DNA from: Odobenus rosmarus divergens
Lineage: Eukaryota; Chordata; Mammalia; Carnivora; Odobenidae
Assembly: GCF_000321225.1 (NCBI RefSeq)
Contig: NW_004450267.1
Coordinates: forward strand, 3,766,792 to 3,830,791
DNA: 64,000 bases
Reading direction: 5' to 3'
The notes under the pieces are model-generated. The model was not told the DNA's origin. It worked only from the letters and a program-made list of their open reading frames with translations, and made no database searches. Within the stretch, counting starts at the first letter, position 1. Each line of letters begins with the position of its first letter. This document shows positions 32,531 through 44,005 of the stretch, in pieces. Both the position numbers and the translations under genes were made by a program.

Positions 32531-33654
32531 GGGCTGAAGCCCTGGGCTGGCACAGCTCCTCACGCCATGTCCCTTCTTCTAGCCCGTTTTCCAGAGTCAG
32601 GGTCTCGGGACTTGAACCCTCCCCCCGCCGTGCCCTGCCCCGGGTCCTGGGCAGCGCTCCCCTGTGCTGTGGCGCATAGGAAGGGTTGTGTGTGTTGCAA
32701 GGGGACGGCCAAGGCTGAAGTTGGCCTACTGCTGCCTCCTCCCTTGAAGCACCCCTGTGCCCCGAACACCCGACCACCAAGGCACCCTCGGCTCAGCCAG
32801 CACCCGAGACCCCCTGGGTGTCTCCAGCTACCAAGCCAACACATGTCTGTTTTTCCACCTGAGGGTGTGGACAACCCTCCACTCAGGACAGCCTGGGCCC
32901 TGTCTGGCTGCATCTCCCTCAGCCTCAGGGCAGAAACATGGCCAAGCACTACCCCAACTTGAAATTAAAAAAAGAAAGGTTAGGAGAAAAGAGGCTCCCT
33001 CTAGTGCAAGGAGGAGGCACAGAAAGCCTGGGTCCCTGCGTCCAGAATAGACGGAGCAATATTCGGGACCCCCTGTCTTGCCCCATCTCTGCTCCTTTAC
33101 CTCCTCTGGGCCCTCGCGGCCCCACCCCTGCCCCGAGATCCCGTCGAATGCAGCTGCTCTGGGCATTTGGTCCTTGGCTGAAGAGCCCCTGAAGGCTCCT
33201 TGGCTGCACAGCCCCACCTGACTTTTCAGGGACAAAGACAACAAAGTGCCCTACGCCCGGGAAACCCCATAGCCAGACCCAACAGAGCCTACTTCAAGGT
33301 GTGAAGGGCTAGTTCCCAAGGCCCCATTCCCCTGAGCAGCCAGGCTTGGTTCCAATGGATTCTGATCTGTCCAAGGGGAGAGGGGACTGAAGAGGGGACA
33401 GCCAGCCCTAATCACCACAAATCAGCAGGGGGGCGGCCCCACTCTTTTACTTTCACCTTATGGATGGTGCACAACAAACACACCTCATAGGTGTCACTGT
33501 CAGGACAGACGTGCTACCCTTGGCGTCACAGAGCCACACAGGGAAAAGAACATCTGATGTCCCAACATCACGGCGCCTGGGACGGTTTGCAGCCCTCCCA
33601 GAAAGACGCTGTGCTCTCTGGGCTCAGAGCGCACTGTGACGGGCTGGAAAGGAT
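32531..33654. other. Non-coding, GC-rich, no gene seen
   Basis: Overlapping open frames on both strands (up to 138 codons, 32828-33244 minus) reflect GC content. The second copy of a shared 20-mer lies at 33224-33243. No domain and no named repeat. Confidence 0.4.
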
Positions 33655-33820
33655 GTGGGGCTGTGAGCCAGGAGGCCTGGGTACTGGCCCGGCTCTGCCT
33701 CGAACCAGCTGGGTGACCTTGAAAGAGTCACTTTTCTCTGGTCTCATTTTCCTACGATGAAAAATGATGGAGTTGGATGAGATGATTTCTATGTTCCCAG
33801 GCAGCTGTGACATTCTATAA
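33655..33820 (+). repeat. MIR-family element, sense
   Basis: 'ccaggaggcctgggtactgg' 'cccggctctgcctcgaacca' 'gctgggtgaccttgaaagag' 'tcacttttctctggtctcat', then 'tggagttggatgagatgatt' 'tctatgttcccaggcagctg' 'tgacattctataattc' in order. The last part is typical of MIR3-like 3' ends. Confidence 0.8.
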
Positions 33821-34861
33821 TTCTACTAAATGGGAATGAGAATCAGATCTAATCAGCTAGAACTAATTCAACCAATATTTTTAGGCACCTCTAACTTGCA
33901 GGAAAAAAAAAAAAATCCTATATTTTTTTCTGAATGGCTGGGGACGCTACAGAGCGACCTTGGAGAGGAAAGAGTGGAGGCGGCCCACCCACCCCACACA
34001 AAAGAGAAGTGCTCATTCACCCCGGCCCAAGGTGTTGGCAGCCACTCCCCAGCCTCACTGTTGGCAAGCCCACCACCTCCGAGCTGATAGAATTAGAGCG
34101 GAATTAACCTGTATCAATCTTCCCTCTTCCAACTGATGAAGCTTTGGGGATTCTAGGAAGGCACTGGAGGTACCATTGCCTGAGTCATTAACATCTGTAA
34201 CATATCCAAGAACTTTCCCTGGAACATCTCTGGAGGCAGAAGACAAGTGAGCCCCAAGAGCTGGAAGGCCGGGGTCTAAAGAAGCTCGTTGACTGAATTA
34301 TTAATAGGACTCTGAATACGGCTCAAGTTTCCCATGACAGATGGTTTTGCGAGCTGATAGTTCTGAGGCCAATTAAGAATGATTGTGGATTCTGAGGCAG
34401 TGGCACCACCAGTGGGTGTCTTAAAATGTCTCCGGAACCCGCGGCAGGAAATTCAGTCAGCCATCTCCCTGGACGCTGGCATGATAATCACAAAGGAGGA
34501 AGGAGAGCTGGATGCTGCAGGGTCCAGGGCCATTGCCCCACACTGGCTTCAGTCCCCCAGCCCAGAGCATCACCACAACCCCGGTACACAGCGCCAGAGC
34601 AGAAGGGGTCTTCAGGCGTCTCTGAATCTCGGGAAAATAGGTGCCATGTGAGAAAAGGGATCTAGGTTCAACAAAGCTAGGCCAGATTGTGTACTTGAGG
34701 ACTTCTGAGGGTCTTTAATGGGCTCTGGGAATCTAGAAGAGGAAAGTAAAATTTACGTATTTATATAAAATATTCCCTTTCCCAAACCTATTCCATCATG
34801 AAATCTTTTTCTCCAGTGCATGTCCTGGGATTGGTATTCTATGGAACTCACCTTAAGAAGT
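33821..34861. other. Non-coding; possible conserved stretch, no gene seen
   Basis: The block at about 34260-34390 ('gactgaattattaataggac', 'catgacagatggttttgcga', 'aggccaattaagaatgattg') is repeat-free, with TAAT-type cores and a TGACAG motif; it could be a conserved non-coding element. An unassigned AT-rich patch follows at 34740-34810. Confidence 0.35.
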
Positions 34862-35000
34862 GGGGGATGGACATTAAGGAGGGCATGTGAGGTATTGAGC
34901 ACTGGGTAGTATACAAGACTGATAAATCACTGATCTCTACGTCTGAAACCAGTAATACATTATATGTTAACTAATTGAATTTAAATTAAAAAAAAAAAAA
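34862..35000 (+). repeat. Carnivore L1 3' end, 5'-truncated copy
   Basis: 'gggggatggacattaaggag' 'ggcatgtgaggtattgagca' 'ctgggtagtatacaagactg' 'ataaatcactgatctctacg' 'tctgaaaccagtaatacatt' 'atatgttaactaattgaatt' 'taaattaaa' and poly-A match the 3' UTR end of the L1 lineage of dogs and other carnivores. Only about 125 bp plus tail was inserted; severe 5' truncation is common for L1. A possible short, imperfect TSD (agaagtgg/agaaggtgg) flanks it. Confidence 0.85.
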
Positions 35001-35024
35001 GAAGGTGGCCCTAGACCACAGCCC

Positions 35025-35105
35025 TTGTTTTACAGATGAAGAGACAGAGGGCCAGAGCAGTCCCACAGTGAGCCAAAGCCCAGGCAGAGTCCCTCATGCT
35101 ACCTG
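35025..35105 (-). repeat. MIR fragment, antisense
   Basis: 'ttttacagatgaagagacag' 'agggccagagcagtcccaca' 'gtgagccaaagccc' matches the reverse MIR core. It lies directly behind the L1 tail. Confidence 0.65.
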
Positions 35106-35328
35106 GTAATGTTCCAGGTGCTTTGGGACAAACTCCAGGGCTTTCTCCAGGAACTGACAAGATAGCTGGGGACTGAAATACTTCTGGGAAAGCAATGAGT
35201 ATGCATCCAGAACCTAGGACCCATCTGGAGAGAAACGGTTTGCAATACCAGCAGAAGAGAGCCCCGAGACCTTCTTGTTTAGCACAGAATAATACTTTTT
35301 TCCTGATAATAATTTGCTTAATGTTTCT

Positions 35329-35541
35329 TTTCTTTTTTTTTTAAGATTTTATTTATTTATTTATTTGACACACAGAGAGAGAGAGAGAGAGAGCACAAGC
35401 AGGGGGAGGGGAAGGCAGAGGGAAAGGGAGAAGCAGGCTTCCCGCTGAGCAGGGAGCCTACATGGGGCTCAATCCCAGGATGCTGGGATCATGACCTGAG
35501 CTGAAGGCAGACGCTTAACCGACAGAGCCACCCAGGCGCCC
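35329..35541 (-). repeat. CAN-SINE, antisense, inserted in L2
   Basis: T-rich tail (35332-35342), (GA)n tract, 'agcaggcttcccgctgagca' and the head 'agagccacccaggcgccc'. The 15-bp TSD ttgcttaatgtttct is exact (35314-35328 and 35542-35556). The B box has a CpG-type change (GATTGAGCC on its strand). L2-like sequence continues downstream from 35557. Confidence 0.96.
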
Positions 35542-35556
35542 TTGCTTAATGTTTCT

Positions 35557-35695
35557 ATGTCTCCCCTGCTATACTGTGAACTCCAGGGAGTGGGGACCAC
35601 ATCTGTTTTGTTCATGAATGCCTCCTCAGCCCCTGGCACAGGGCCTGGCAAACACACAGCTCTTGGCAACTATTTGCTGACTGATAGACTAAAGA
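35557..35695 (+). repeat. L2 3' fragment, sense
   Basis: 'ctgctatactgtgaactcca' 'gggagtggggaccacatctg' 'ttttgttcatgaatgcctcc' 'tcagcccctggcacagggcc' is the L2 3' end ('ctagaatgtaagctccatgagggcagggacc...cccagtgcctggcacagtgcc'). Confidence 0.75.
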
Positions 35696-37995
35696 GCACA
35701 TGCCTTAATATCTACTTCCAAGAATCCAAGACACCTTCAAAATGAGCCCTCTTGTTTCCAGATTCAAGAGCCCCATGGAGAAACAGACACAAACCATTCG
35801 TCAGCACTGTGGGGCTGCCCCTGGTGCTTGGGGATGTGGTCAGCCAGGCTCCAGGGGCCACGGCTCCCACTAGAGCCGACTGAAGTATGGAAGGGGCTGG
35901 CTCCAGAAAGCCTGGAGTCCAAGCCAGCACTGGAACCACTTTTTCTGGAAGAAAGCCACATCTGCATTTCCTATCCATGATGTTGAGTGAGCAAGGCAGC
36001 CCTGGGTTATCTGGCGTATGCAGCAGAGAGTAGATGCAGTAGGGACAAATGGTGTCCCAGCTTCTTTTAGGCCACCCGGGATCCAGTCACTTATTCCACA
36101 TTAACTAAGGAGTTACTCACGAGAGAAAAAAAAAAAAGAAAGACCTGGTCCCTGCCCGCGAGAAGCTAAGAGCCTAGAATGAGACAAAAGATGGGTGTAG
36201 AAGTAACCACATAACAAGGAACATGGTGATATCAGAGATACACAGACAAACCCTTCCCTGAGAATAAGACAAGGAGCTTGATTCTGATAGAAAGTTGCAG
36301 TGGTACTATATCCGGGGCCTGAAAAATGATGCTTTTGGCTTCCTTTCCTCCCAAAACTCTGACTAGAACAGTCCCAAAAGGGTAAGGGATGAGGCGAAGG
36401 GGCCTGGGCTCCCTTCACTCCCATCTCCTTCCCCAGGGCTCAGGAGTGAGTCAGGAAGCAGCCTATGGAACAGGAGGGTCTTCAGCAAGAGTGTCCACAG
36501 AAGGGGGGTGGGCCGGAGCACTCCAGCTGGGGTGGAGCAGGGGGCGAGGGGCAGAGCCCAGGGTGAGCAGCAGAGGGCTGGAACTGCCATCCTCTCAGCC
36601 ACCTGATTCAAACCCCTTGGGGTGGGCATGATCCCCAGGCAGGATCCCAGTGCATTCAATCTCTGGGTAGTGCCAGATGGCCCCCAGGCTTCCAAATGCA
36701 AATCATTCCAACCAAGTGAAGAAACCACATTGCTCTGCAACCAAAATCTTGCATGAAAGAAGCTGACGAGTCGACATCAGAATCTGTGGCCGGGAGCGGT
36801 CACACCAAAAGTTCCCGATGGTGCCCATCTGGTGCAGGGGCCGAGCCCCCACGTGAGGAAAACTCCAGGAGTCACAGCAACTTCTGTCCACACACACAGG
36901 TTAGACCACAGCATCCCTAACTGGGAAAATCAGAAAACAGAGGGCAGATGTGGGCAAGACAGGCAGAGAGCCTAGACCATGAGTGTTTTCCTTCAGTCCC
37001 TGCCATAAGAGTGTCTTCTCAGAAGTGATGGCGAAAATAGGAGAGTTGCTTGCTTCTGCTTGGAAGGATGCCTGCAGATGAAAGTGAGAATATGGGGGAA
37101 TCACTGGGGGCCCCTTAGGCGAGACCAAGTGTGCCCTTGATGATGACACTGAGCACCCCTGAATAGGAGAGCCTGGGGAAAATCGGTTTAAAGGGCCAGG
37201 GGGACAAGGGACACCGTGACACTGGTTTTCAAGAACCAAGTACACTTTCTTGGCCAAGTTGGACCCTAGGCTGGACACAAAGGAGAAGGGCCTTTTCTAA
37301 AACAAAGCGCTCCTAAACCAGGGGCACGTCCATGGTCCCGGCCCACCCTGAGACAGTGGCAGTGTCAGAAGCACAGTTCTCTCTGGTTTGGTGTCCGCCT
37401 GTATCCTGACCAAAGTCTGTGGGGTGTGGGGTGGAGCGGGGTGGTTCGGAGCAGAGCCTGAGACAAGAGCTTGGGTGCAGACAGTTTGTGAGGTGATCCT
37501 AAAAAGCAGGAGAAGGGAAAAAGAGACAGAAAAGAAGGAGAAGCCAACGTGCATCCTCAGGATTGCAGCTGTCGGCATGGGAGCTCGCTCCAGCCAGGAC
37601 CCAGACAGGTGTGCACAAGCCTCCTCAACTGCCCTCCGAATGGGGCACTCATCCCCAGCTCCCAGGCCCCACCGGTGAGGGCTGCATGGGGCGCTCACAT
37701 CCTCTCCCACTTTTGGGCTGACCCCCAGGATGCCCGCGGTTGTAAGGGGGTCCCTGGGGCGAGTCAGCTCTACCAGGACTTCACCTGACTCAGGCACCAT
37801 GGGCTTCTGCTACAAAATGTATCATGCACTTGCTTTGCCATATATATTTTCTTTCTTGGCCTCAAAGAAGCTAACTGCTGAGATGAATCTTCAAAGCATT
37901 TAAAATATGTGACTTTTTACTTGCTCTTCCTACATCTTTTAAATCTTTTTTTTTTTTTTAACATTGCTTAGCTCTCCTTTATTAGATGCCACCTT
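35696..37995. other. Non-coding, no gene seen
   Basis: Anonymous, moderately GC-rich DNA with open frames on both strands (longest 167 codons, 37297-37800 minus), none with recognisable domains. Poly-A-like (12 A) at about 36126-36137 and a T run at about 37949-37960 are the only simple repeats. 36075-36200 weakly resembles an old L2-like 3' end. Confidence 0.4.
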
Positions 37996-38011
37996 AAAAA
38001 TGTTTGCAAGT

Positions 38012-38180
38012 TGAGGTGCCTAGATGGCTCAGTCGGTTAAGCATCTGATCTTGGTTTCAGCTCAGGCCCTGATCTCAGGGTCATGAGATTGGGCCCGAGT
38101 CAGCCTCCACACTCAGCACGGGGTCTGCTTGGAATTCTTTCCCTCCACTCCTCCTCTGCTCACTCTCTTAAAAAAAAAAA
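38012..38180 (+). repeat. CAN-SINE, older subfamily, sense
   Basis: 'gaggtgcctagatggctcag' 'tcggttaagcatctgatctt' 'ggtttcagctcaggccctga' is the older CAN-SINE type; the tail is 'ctcactctctt' plus poly-A without AATAAA. TSD aaaaatgtttgcaagt (37996-38011) and aaaaatctttgcaagt (38181-38196), one mismatch. The B box has decayed (GATTGGGCC). Confidence 0.93.
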
Positions 38181-38391
38181 AAAAATCTTTGCAAGTAGAT
38201 GGGGGCTAAGGTACAAATAAATCAATAAAAGTATATGAATTAAAATTCGGACTCAAGCAACCCTTTAGCAAGTTCATGACCACCCTCGAGACCACTGAGA
38301 AAGACTGCAGGGAGTACCACAAAACCACATCTTGGAATTACTGCTCTCTAGTCAGCAAATGAAACATACCGATGGTGACCAACAGCCACAT

Positions 38392-38412
38392 CACACACAC
38401 ACACACACACAC
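38392..38412. repeat. (CA)n microsatellite
   Basis: About ten uninterrupted CA units. Confidence 0.9.
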
Positions 38413-38777
38413 TCCATAAGGTTATTTTTAAATTTCGTTTTGTCACAGACCTTCCCTCAGCAAGCTGATGCTGTTTTTCAAATGAGTTGTGTTTTACTCC
38501 TGGTTCTTGGTAAGTGAGGTCGAGAAACCTACTCCCCCTTGTGCAGCCTGAGGCAGGGTAAGGCCCGCATGAAAGGCTCCCGGAGCCGGGCCCACGGAAG
38601 CCCCACCAGCAACACAGCAAAGGGATCAGGTGTGTGTTCACCCACCCACCCCCTCGGCACCGGGCTAGCCTGTGGCCGCAGACCACGCCTGTGCCTCGAA
38701 GAACATGTGGTCCAGTGGGCACTAAGAGAGCAGGTCAGAAGTCATCTCCTCAGTGGGAAATGAGATCAGCCGTTCCC
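38413..38777. other. Non-coding, no gene seen
   Basis: Anonymous sequence with no supported feature. Confidence 0.35.
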
Positions 38778-38905
38778 CTCTTCATTCACTCCCTCAGTGA
38801 ACATTCATGGAGACTGTGTGCCAAGCGTTGTGTTGAGTGCTGGAGGCATAAAGGTGATGAAGACACAATCCCCAGTCTCTAGGAAGGAGTTGGTGGATTT
38901 GGACT
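38778..38905 (-). repeat. L2-like 3' end, antisense
   Basis: 'cttcattcactccctcagtg' 'aacattcatggagactgtgt' 'gccaagcgttgtgttgagtg' 'ctggaggcataaaggtgatg' resembles the reversed L2 3' end ('ttcattcaacaaacatttattgagcaccta...gccaggcactgtgc'). Confidence 0.62.
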
Positions 38906-39717
38906 AGACCTTCCAACTCCGACATTCCTCAGTTCTGTGACAGTCTTGGCAAAGACCCCAAGGGACAGAGCAACCTCCAGGGAAGAAAGCATGCAGGGAC
39001 AGAAATGTCCATTCTTAAGAAAGAGGTGAGACAGGGAAAGAGGCCACCCTACAGCGTTCCTCTGCCTTCACTCGATCTGATGCCCACACTGCCCTCCCTG
39101 GAGAAACAAAGTCCAACAACGCCATGCTGCCCCTGCCGCAGGGAGGCCTCGGCCTCTCAGAAGCCCTCACTCTGCTCTGGTCACCCAGTGGAAAAACACT
39201 GTAAATCTGGTGGCAGGTGATTTGATTTTCCTGTTTGGCTGTGATACAATTATGATGCCATAAAGCAGAGGAGCCAAAAACCCTCACCGAGAAGCAGAGA
39301 GAGTCCTTTCAGCTTCATAGGTACCGTTCTACAACTGAGGTCAGCAACCAAGACCAGGGTCCACGTCACAGAAAGTTCTCTGTGTGGATTTTCGGAACTA
39401 GGCTAAGAAATTAAATGAAGAGGGCCGCAGATGTAAATGTGGGGAAAATGTGAAGTACCCCGGATGGGCATCACCTTCTAGAAGAGCCTTTGCTTTAGGA
39501 AAAGCCTTATCCGACACAGCTCCCCAGTAAATCCAAATGTTCAGAGATTAGTGCTTGAAAGAGAGGCCTTGGAAAGGCAGGCATGACCGCAAAACCCACA
39601 TCTAAGCTCCTGGAATTCTCTAACAGTGAAGAGATGATCAGAAATGAATTCTGAAGCATCTCTGAAGTGATTATGTAAATCATCAAAAGTGGGGGATCGT
39701 GCAAACGTGTCATCTCC
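38906..39717. other. Non-coding, no gene seen
   Basis: Anonymous sequence; no exon or named repeat recognised. Confidence 0.35.
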
Positions 39718-39845
39718 CACCATGAAGAACGACAGAGTATCAGAGCTGGAAGGGAGCTTGAAGATCAGTAAACCCACCCCCGCATACGGACAGCCAGTGA
39801 ACCTGGAGTTGAGATGCAGGAGCCCAGGGCCTGCAAGAACCTGGA
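39718..39845 (-). repeat. MIR-family fragment, antisense
   Basis: 'cagagtatcagagctggaag' 'ggagcttgaagatcagtaaa' 'cccacccccgcatacggaca' resembles the reversed MIR3-type 3' end ('gtcagagctggaagggacctcagagatcatc'). Confidence 0.58.
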
Positions 39846-40174
39846 AGCTGGGACAGGACCAGTGAAGCCAGAATGTGTTTGGCTACCCCGCTGGCTGGTG
39901 GTGGATCCAGGAACACCTATCACTTTCTAGCATGTGGTCCAGGACTCATCGCTCAGTGTGGCTCCCCTCAGGAGGCAAAAGGCCAACCAGTGCCTCCTAG
40001 CTCACAAATAGGCATCACCACCCACCAGGATGCCCCAGACAGAAGCCCACGTGGCGTCTCTGACGTGTAGCACCCTCACCTTCCTACCACTTCCCCTCCC
40101 CCCGCCCTTAAATCTCATCCCCACCCCAGGCATTCATGTCTTCACTCCTCTGCAACCTGATCTCCATCATTCAG
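39846..40174. other. Non-coding, no gene seen
   Basis: Anonymous sequence; pyrimidine-rich near 40080-40120. Confidence 0.35.
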
Positions 40175-40665
40175 CCAACTTGACCTTCTGAAAGGGAAAG
40201 TGAAACCAGGCCGCCCCACCCACTACCAGATAAAATCCAGATGCTCTGTGTGGTTTATGAGGTGTTCCATGTCTGATTCTTATCCTGCCCACCTTGGCAC
40301 CCTGCACTGAACTCTCACAGTGCCCCCAAAGCACCTTGGATGCTGCCCGTGCAGCTCTTGTTACCTAAAATGTCCTTTCCTCCTGGTCGGTCAACCAACC
40401 CCTACTTGTCTTCAGATAAGTGACCTCTTCCTGAAGGCTTCCCTGATTACCCCTAGTTGAGGTCAGGGCCTCTCTATGCGTTAGCCAAGCACCGCCCACC
40501 CATCACAATACAGGTCCATTACTTGCTCACTTGAATGTCTTTCCCACTGCACCATAAGCTCCTTGACAGTGGAGACTTTTAATTCTGTCTCTTCAGAATC
40601 TAAAACACTGGTACGCAACGTATGTTTGCTGTGAAAGAATGAATGACTGACTGAATGAACGAAAG
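40175..40665 (+). repeat. L2 LINE 3' region, sense
   Basis: 'gataaaatccagatgctctg', 'gttacctaaaatgtcctttc' 'ctcctggtcggtcaaccaac', 'cctcttcctgaaggcttccc' 'tgattacccctagttgaggt', 'catttcttg'-type central text, 'actgcaccataagctccttg' 'acagtggagacttttaattc' and the terminal 'gaatgaatgactgactgaat' give nearly the whole L2 3' consensus in order. The best L2 copy in the window; non-functional. Confidence 0.87.
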
Positions 40666-41003
40666 CAACTACCAACACTAAAAGATGAGTAGAGCTGTCA
40701 TGTCCCAGTGGCCAAAGAAATCCAAATGCAAGCTGACTCATTTTAATTCTCTTGGAAAGTAAAAGGGCAGCTAAATCATAAAAATGAAATAAAATTCTTC
40801 ATCCTTAAAAAAAAATGACTTTATACAGATCTGTCAGTACTTACGCTTCTTCCATTCGGGAGAAAATACTGTGTGGGGGCAAGGTGGTATGCTAGCCCTG
40901 TCTGCCGGTAGCCTTAAAAGATGTCTCCTTCCATGAAAAACAGGCTTTAGCACGTACACTGAAGTCTCTGCTTACATTGCAGCAATAGAACTTCTCATGC
41001 CTT

Positions 41004-41775
41004 ACTTTTTCGTTACAGCTTTATCAACATATAATTCATCATCATACAGTTCACCTATTCAGTGGCTTTTAGTATATTCACAGAGTTATGCAACTATCAC
41101 CACCATCAATTCTAGAACGTTTTCATCATCTCAGAAAGAAACCCTGTGCCCTTCAGCCATCAGCCCCTACAAACCTTCCAAACCATTCCAAAGCAACCAT
41201 TTGGGCCTATTCTGGACATTTCCTATAAATGGAAGCATAGACTGTGTGGTCTTTTGTGACTGGCTTCTTTCACTTAGAATAATGTTTTCAGCTTCCTCCA
41301 TGTTGTAGCGTGTGTCAGGACTTTGCTCCTTTTTATGGCCAAAAAATATTCTGATACATGAGTATACCACATTTTGACTATCCCTTCGTTGGTTGATAGA
41401 CGTCAGTTGATAGACATGTGGGTTGTTTCCAGCTTTGGGCCGCTACAACAAATGCTGCTATGAACATTCGTGTACAGGTTTTTGGATGGGCATATCTCTG
41501 CAGGTCTTCTGGGTGTCTACCTACACATAGAATGGTTGCGCTATATGGTAACTCTGTGTTTAACTTTTTGAGGAACAGCCAGACTGTTTTCCAAAGGGAT
41601 CGCACCATTTTGTGTTCGCCCCAGCAGTGTGTGAGGGCTCCAACTTCTCCACGTGCTCACCACCACCGTGATAACCCCAGTGGGTGTGGTAGTGGTATCA
41701 TACCGCATTTCCCTGATGATTAAGGAGGTTGAGCATCTTTTCATGTGCTTTTTGGCCATTTGTATATCTCTCCTG
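41004..41775 (-). repeat. Old L1 3' part, antisense (about 770 bp)
   Basis: Read in reverse it is the end of ORF2 plus 3' sequence of an L1M-class element: 'agctttatcaacatataatt', 'cagtggcttttagtatattc', 'tctggacatttcctataaat' 'ggaagcatagactgtgtggt', 'gttgatagacatgtgggttg' 'tttccagctttgggccgcta', 'tgtttaactttttgaggaac' 'agccagactgttttccaaag', ending at 'tttttggccatttgtatatc'. Stops and indels break the reading frame, so it is dead. This is the longest single repeat here. Confidence 0.9.
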
Positions 41776-43471
41776 CCTCCTTGCCAGCCTCGGCAAATAC
41801 TCGGTATGATGCACTCAACTCCTAGGAACTCTGGGTAGATCTCTGGGTCCCTCTCTGAGGACTGCTGGGTACAGCTCCAACATTCCCACCAACAAGTAGG
41901 ACTCACCCACTAGCACCTTTAGAGAGGACTCCGGAGCTGACTCTTAAGTGACAATGATTCTACTCAACATACAGGGAGTGTGCAGCCTGTTGTCCTCAAG
42001 CAACTGCTAGGTAGAGAGGGGCTGGGAGTGAAAGGTATACAGATGAGTGACAATGGACCTTGCCTGCCTTCAAGGACTTGGCAATCAAGCTGTGGAGACA
42101 CCAGAGCAAGAGTAAATAAATGCTTTAACAGAGCATAAGCAAAGAGCTTCATGAACAAAGGGAAAGGGAGCTGTGACTCCAGCTTAGGGGTGGAATGTGG
42201 CTCCTTCCATGGGAGGGCTCATGGAAGTAACTATGCTTGAGCTCAGCTTAGAAAACAAGGATTTCAACAGCAGGAGTTGGGGAAGGGCATGCCAAGCTAA
42301 GGAATCAGCATGCACAAAGCTTTGGAGCCAGGAAGAGGGAAATGGAGGCAAAAGGCCATCTGGGGCACCGAACTCAAGGCCAGCACCTCTGAGAATCTGA
42401 ACAAAAGCACCACTGCCCGTGACAGCTCATTATACATACAGTTTCAGGGTGTGGGGAGAGGGGGCAGTGGAGGGAAATGGGTCTAAAAGATCAGGTTGAA
42501 GCTAGATCAAAGGGGGCCTTCACACCACACTAAGTGTAGCTTTGTCCCCCAAGCTACAAGGAAGGAAGGCGGGCGGGGCCCCAGGGCTGCGGGATCCCCA
42601 AGGGGGTCTGCACAGCTTGAGACCTGCAAATACAAGAGCACAGCCAGGCCTACAAGTTCTGTGAGTAGCAACATCTGGGTGCCACCCTTCAGGTATGCCA
42701 CCCGGCCCCCTCCCCTGCAGCCGGCCCTCAGAAATGGACACGGTAAGTGTTCTCCCTTATGCGGACCTGTTCCATCAGCCCATCCTTCTCCACAGCAGGG
42801 AGAAGCAGCCTCTCTCTGTCACGAGCAACCTAATTACCAAAGATACAGCCTTCACATCGCTCAATCACCCTAGAATCAGAATCCAGACCAGCTGGAGAAG
42901 GTCTCTTTCACCCCTCCTTCCCCACCCCCCATTTCCAAACAAAGGCTTCGCCCATGAAACGGACACATGGGCCCCCGCCTGCAGGGCATGGGCTCTGACT
43001 TGCTGTCTGTGAGCAGGTCCACTTCTCAGTCCCAGTCCCGCATTTCACCAGCACCGTGCAGGCAAGGGCAGGATTTGGCTTCACGGCCAGATGTCCCAGA
43101 GCAAACTCAGACATACAGCACTTGGCTAACGACAGCATGGCTATTTTTGCAACTCCAGCAAAATGCACAAATCAGCAATCACAAAGAAGGGCTTCAAATG
43201 TGCTGCAGCAAGAAAATGCATCTTCAAGAAAGCTCTACTCCGTTTGCAAGAAGACACTTTTCCCCACTCTCTTTCCTCCACTTTGGCCACAAGGCAACAG
43301 TGCAGCAACAGGTCAAACTGAGAAATGAGAACCTCTTTCTGAGAAGACTGTTCTCTGAGCACAGGGTGGGTAGGACCGGGGTGGCAGAGCCGGAGATAGA
43401 CGGCAAAACTCTTTGGTAAGTGTTGACCAATGGCCCCGACATATGCAAGCTGTTTTCACTGCAAAGGATGC
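41776..43471. other. Non-coding; possible unnamed old repeat, no gene seen
   Basis: 42040-42400 ('ttgcctgccttcaaggactt', 'gctcagcttagaaaacaagg', 'catgcacaaagctttggagc') resembles a dispersed old repeat with wording like 'catggagcttacattct ... gcaaaggccctga', but I cannot name it safely. The rest is anonymous. Confidence 0.35.
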
Positions 43472-43560
43472 AGCCTGCAGTACAGTAAAGAGAATGCTGG
43501 ATTATGCTTGAGGCCTAGCTCCTCCATTTTCTAGTTTTGTGACGTGGGGCAAATTTGGTA
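43472..43560 (+). repeat. MIR fragment, sense (first of a pair)
   Basis: 'gagaatgctggattatgctt', then 'gcctagctcctccattttct' 'agttttgtgacgtggggcaa' resembles MIR 5' to core ('ggctctgccacttactagctgtgtgaccttgggcaa'). Confidence 0.6.
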
Positions 43561-43571
43561 ATAAGGGCAGG

Positions 43572-43712
43572 GGACAGGGCAGCGCAGTGATCAGGAGCAG
43601 TGCCTAGATTTGAACTCAGGCTCCACAATTACAGGTGGGGACACCCCAGGCATGAGTTTTTGCCTTTCTGTGTCTCTGTTTTCTCACCTGTAAAAGGGGC
43701 ATAGAACAGAAT
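43572..43712 (+). repeat. MIR, sense (second of a pair)
   Basis: 'cagcgcagtgatcaggagca' 'gtgcctagatttgaactcag' is a MIR 5' start, followed by 'tgcctttctgtgtctctgtt' 'ttctcacctgtaaaaggggc' of the core. It restarts the MIR order just after the first copy breaks off. Confidence 0.7.
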
Positions 43713-43924
43713 TCGCTTCCTGGAGCCAGAACAATGAAACACCCAGCCTTCCCGAGGCACCACGTCAGAATGGCAGAGCCAAGGAGTGACGCCGCACTTC
43801 GCCGGGGCTTGCTGACTTGGAGATTCGCAGCTGGCTCCCGCCATCCAGGAGTTGCACGCTTCAAGTCTGACAATAAAAATCATCTTCCAGAAATGTACGT
43901 TTCTGTACATACGAAGCCCTTTGA

Positions 43925-44005
43925 GGTTTCCTCAGATCTTAAAACACCTCTGTGAGACACACAGTATGATTCGCATTTTAGCACTGAAGAAACTGCAGGA
44001 AGTCT
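43925..44005 (-). repeat. Possible MIR fragment, antisense
   Basis: 'gtatgattcgcattttagca' 'ctgaagaaactgcaggaagt' weakly resembles reverse MIR core. Confidence 0.4.

Noticed and set aside
41004..41775. Functional reverse transcriptase gene
   Set aside because: The sequence covers only the ORF2 end and 3' part of an old L1, with frames broken by stops and indels.
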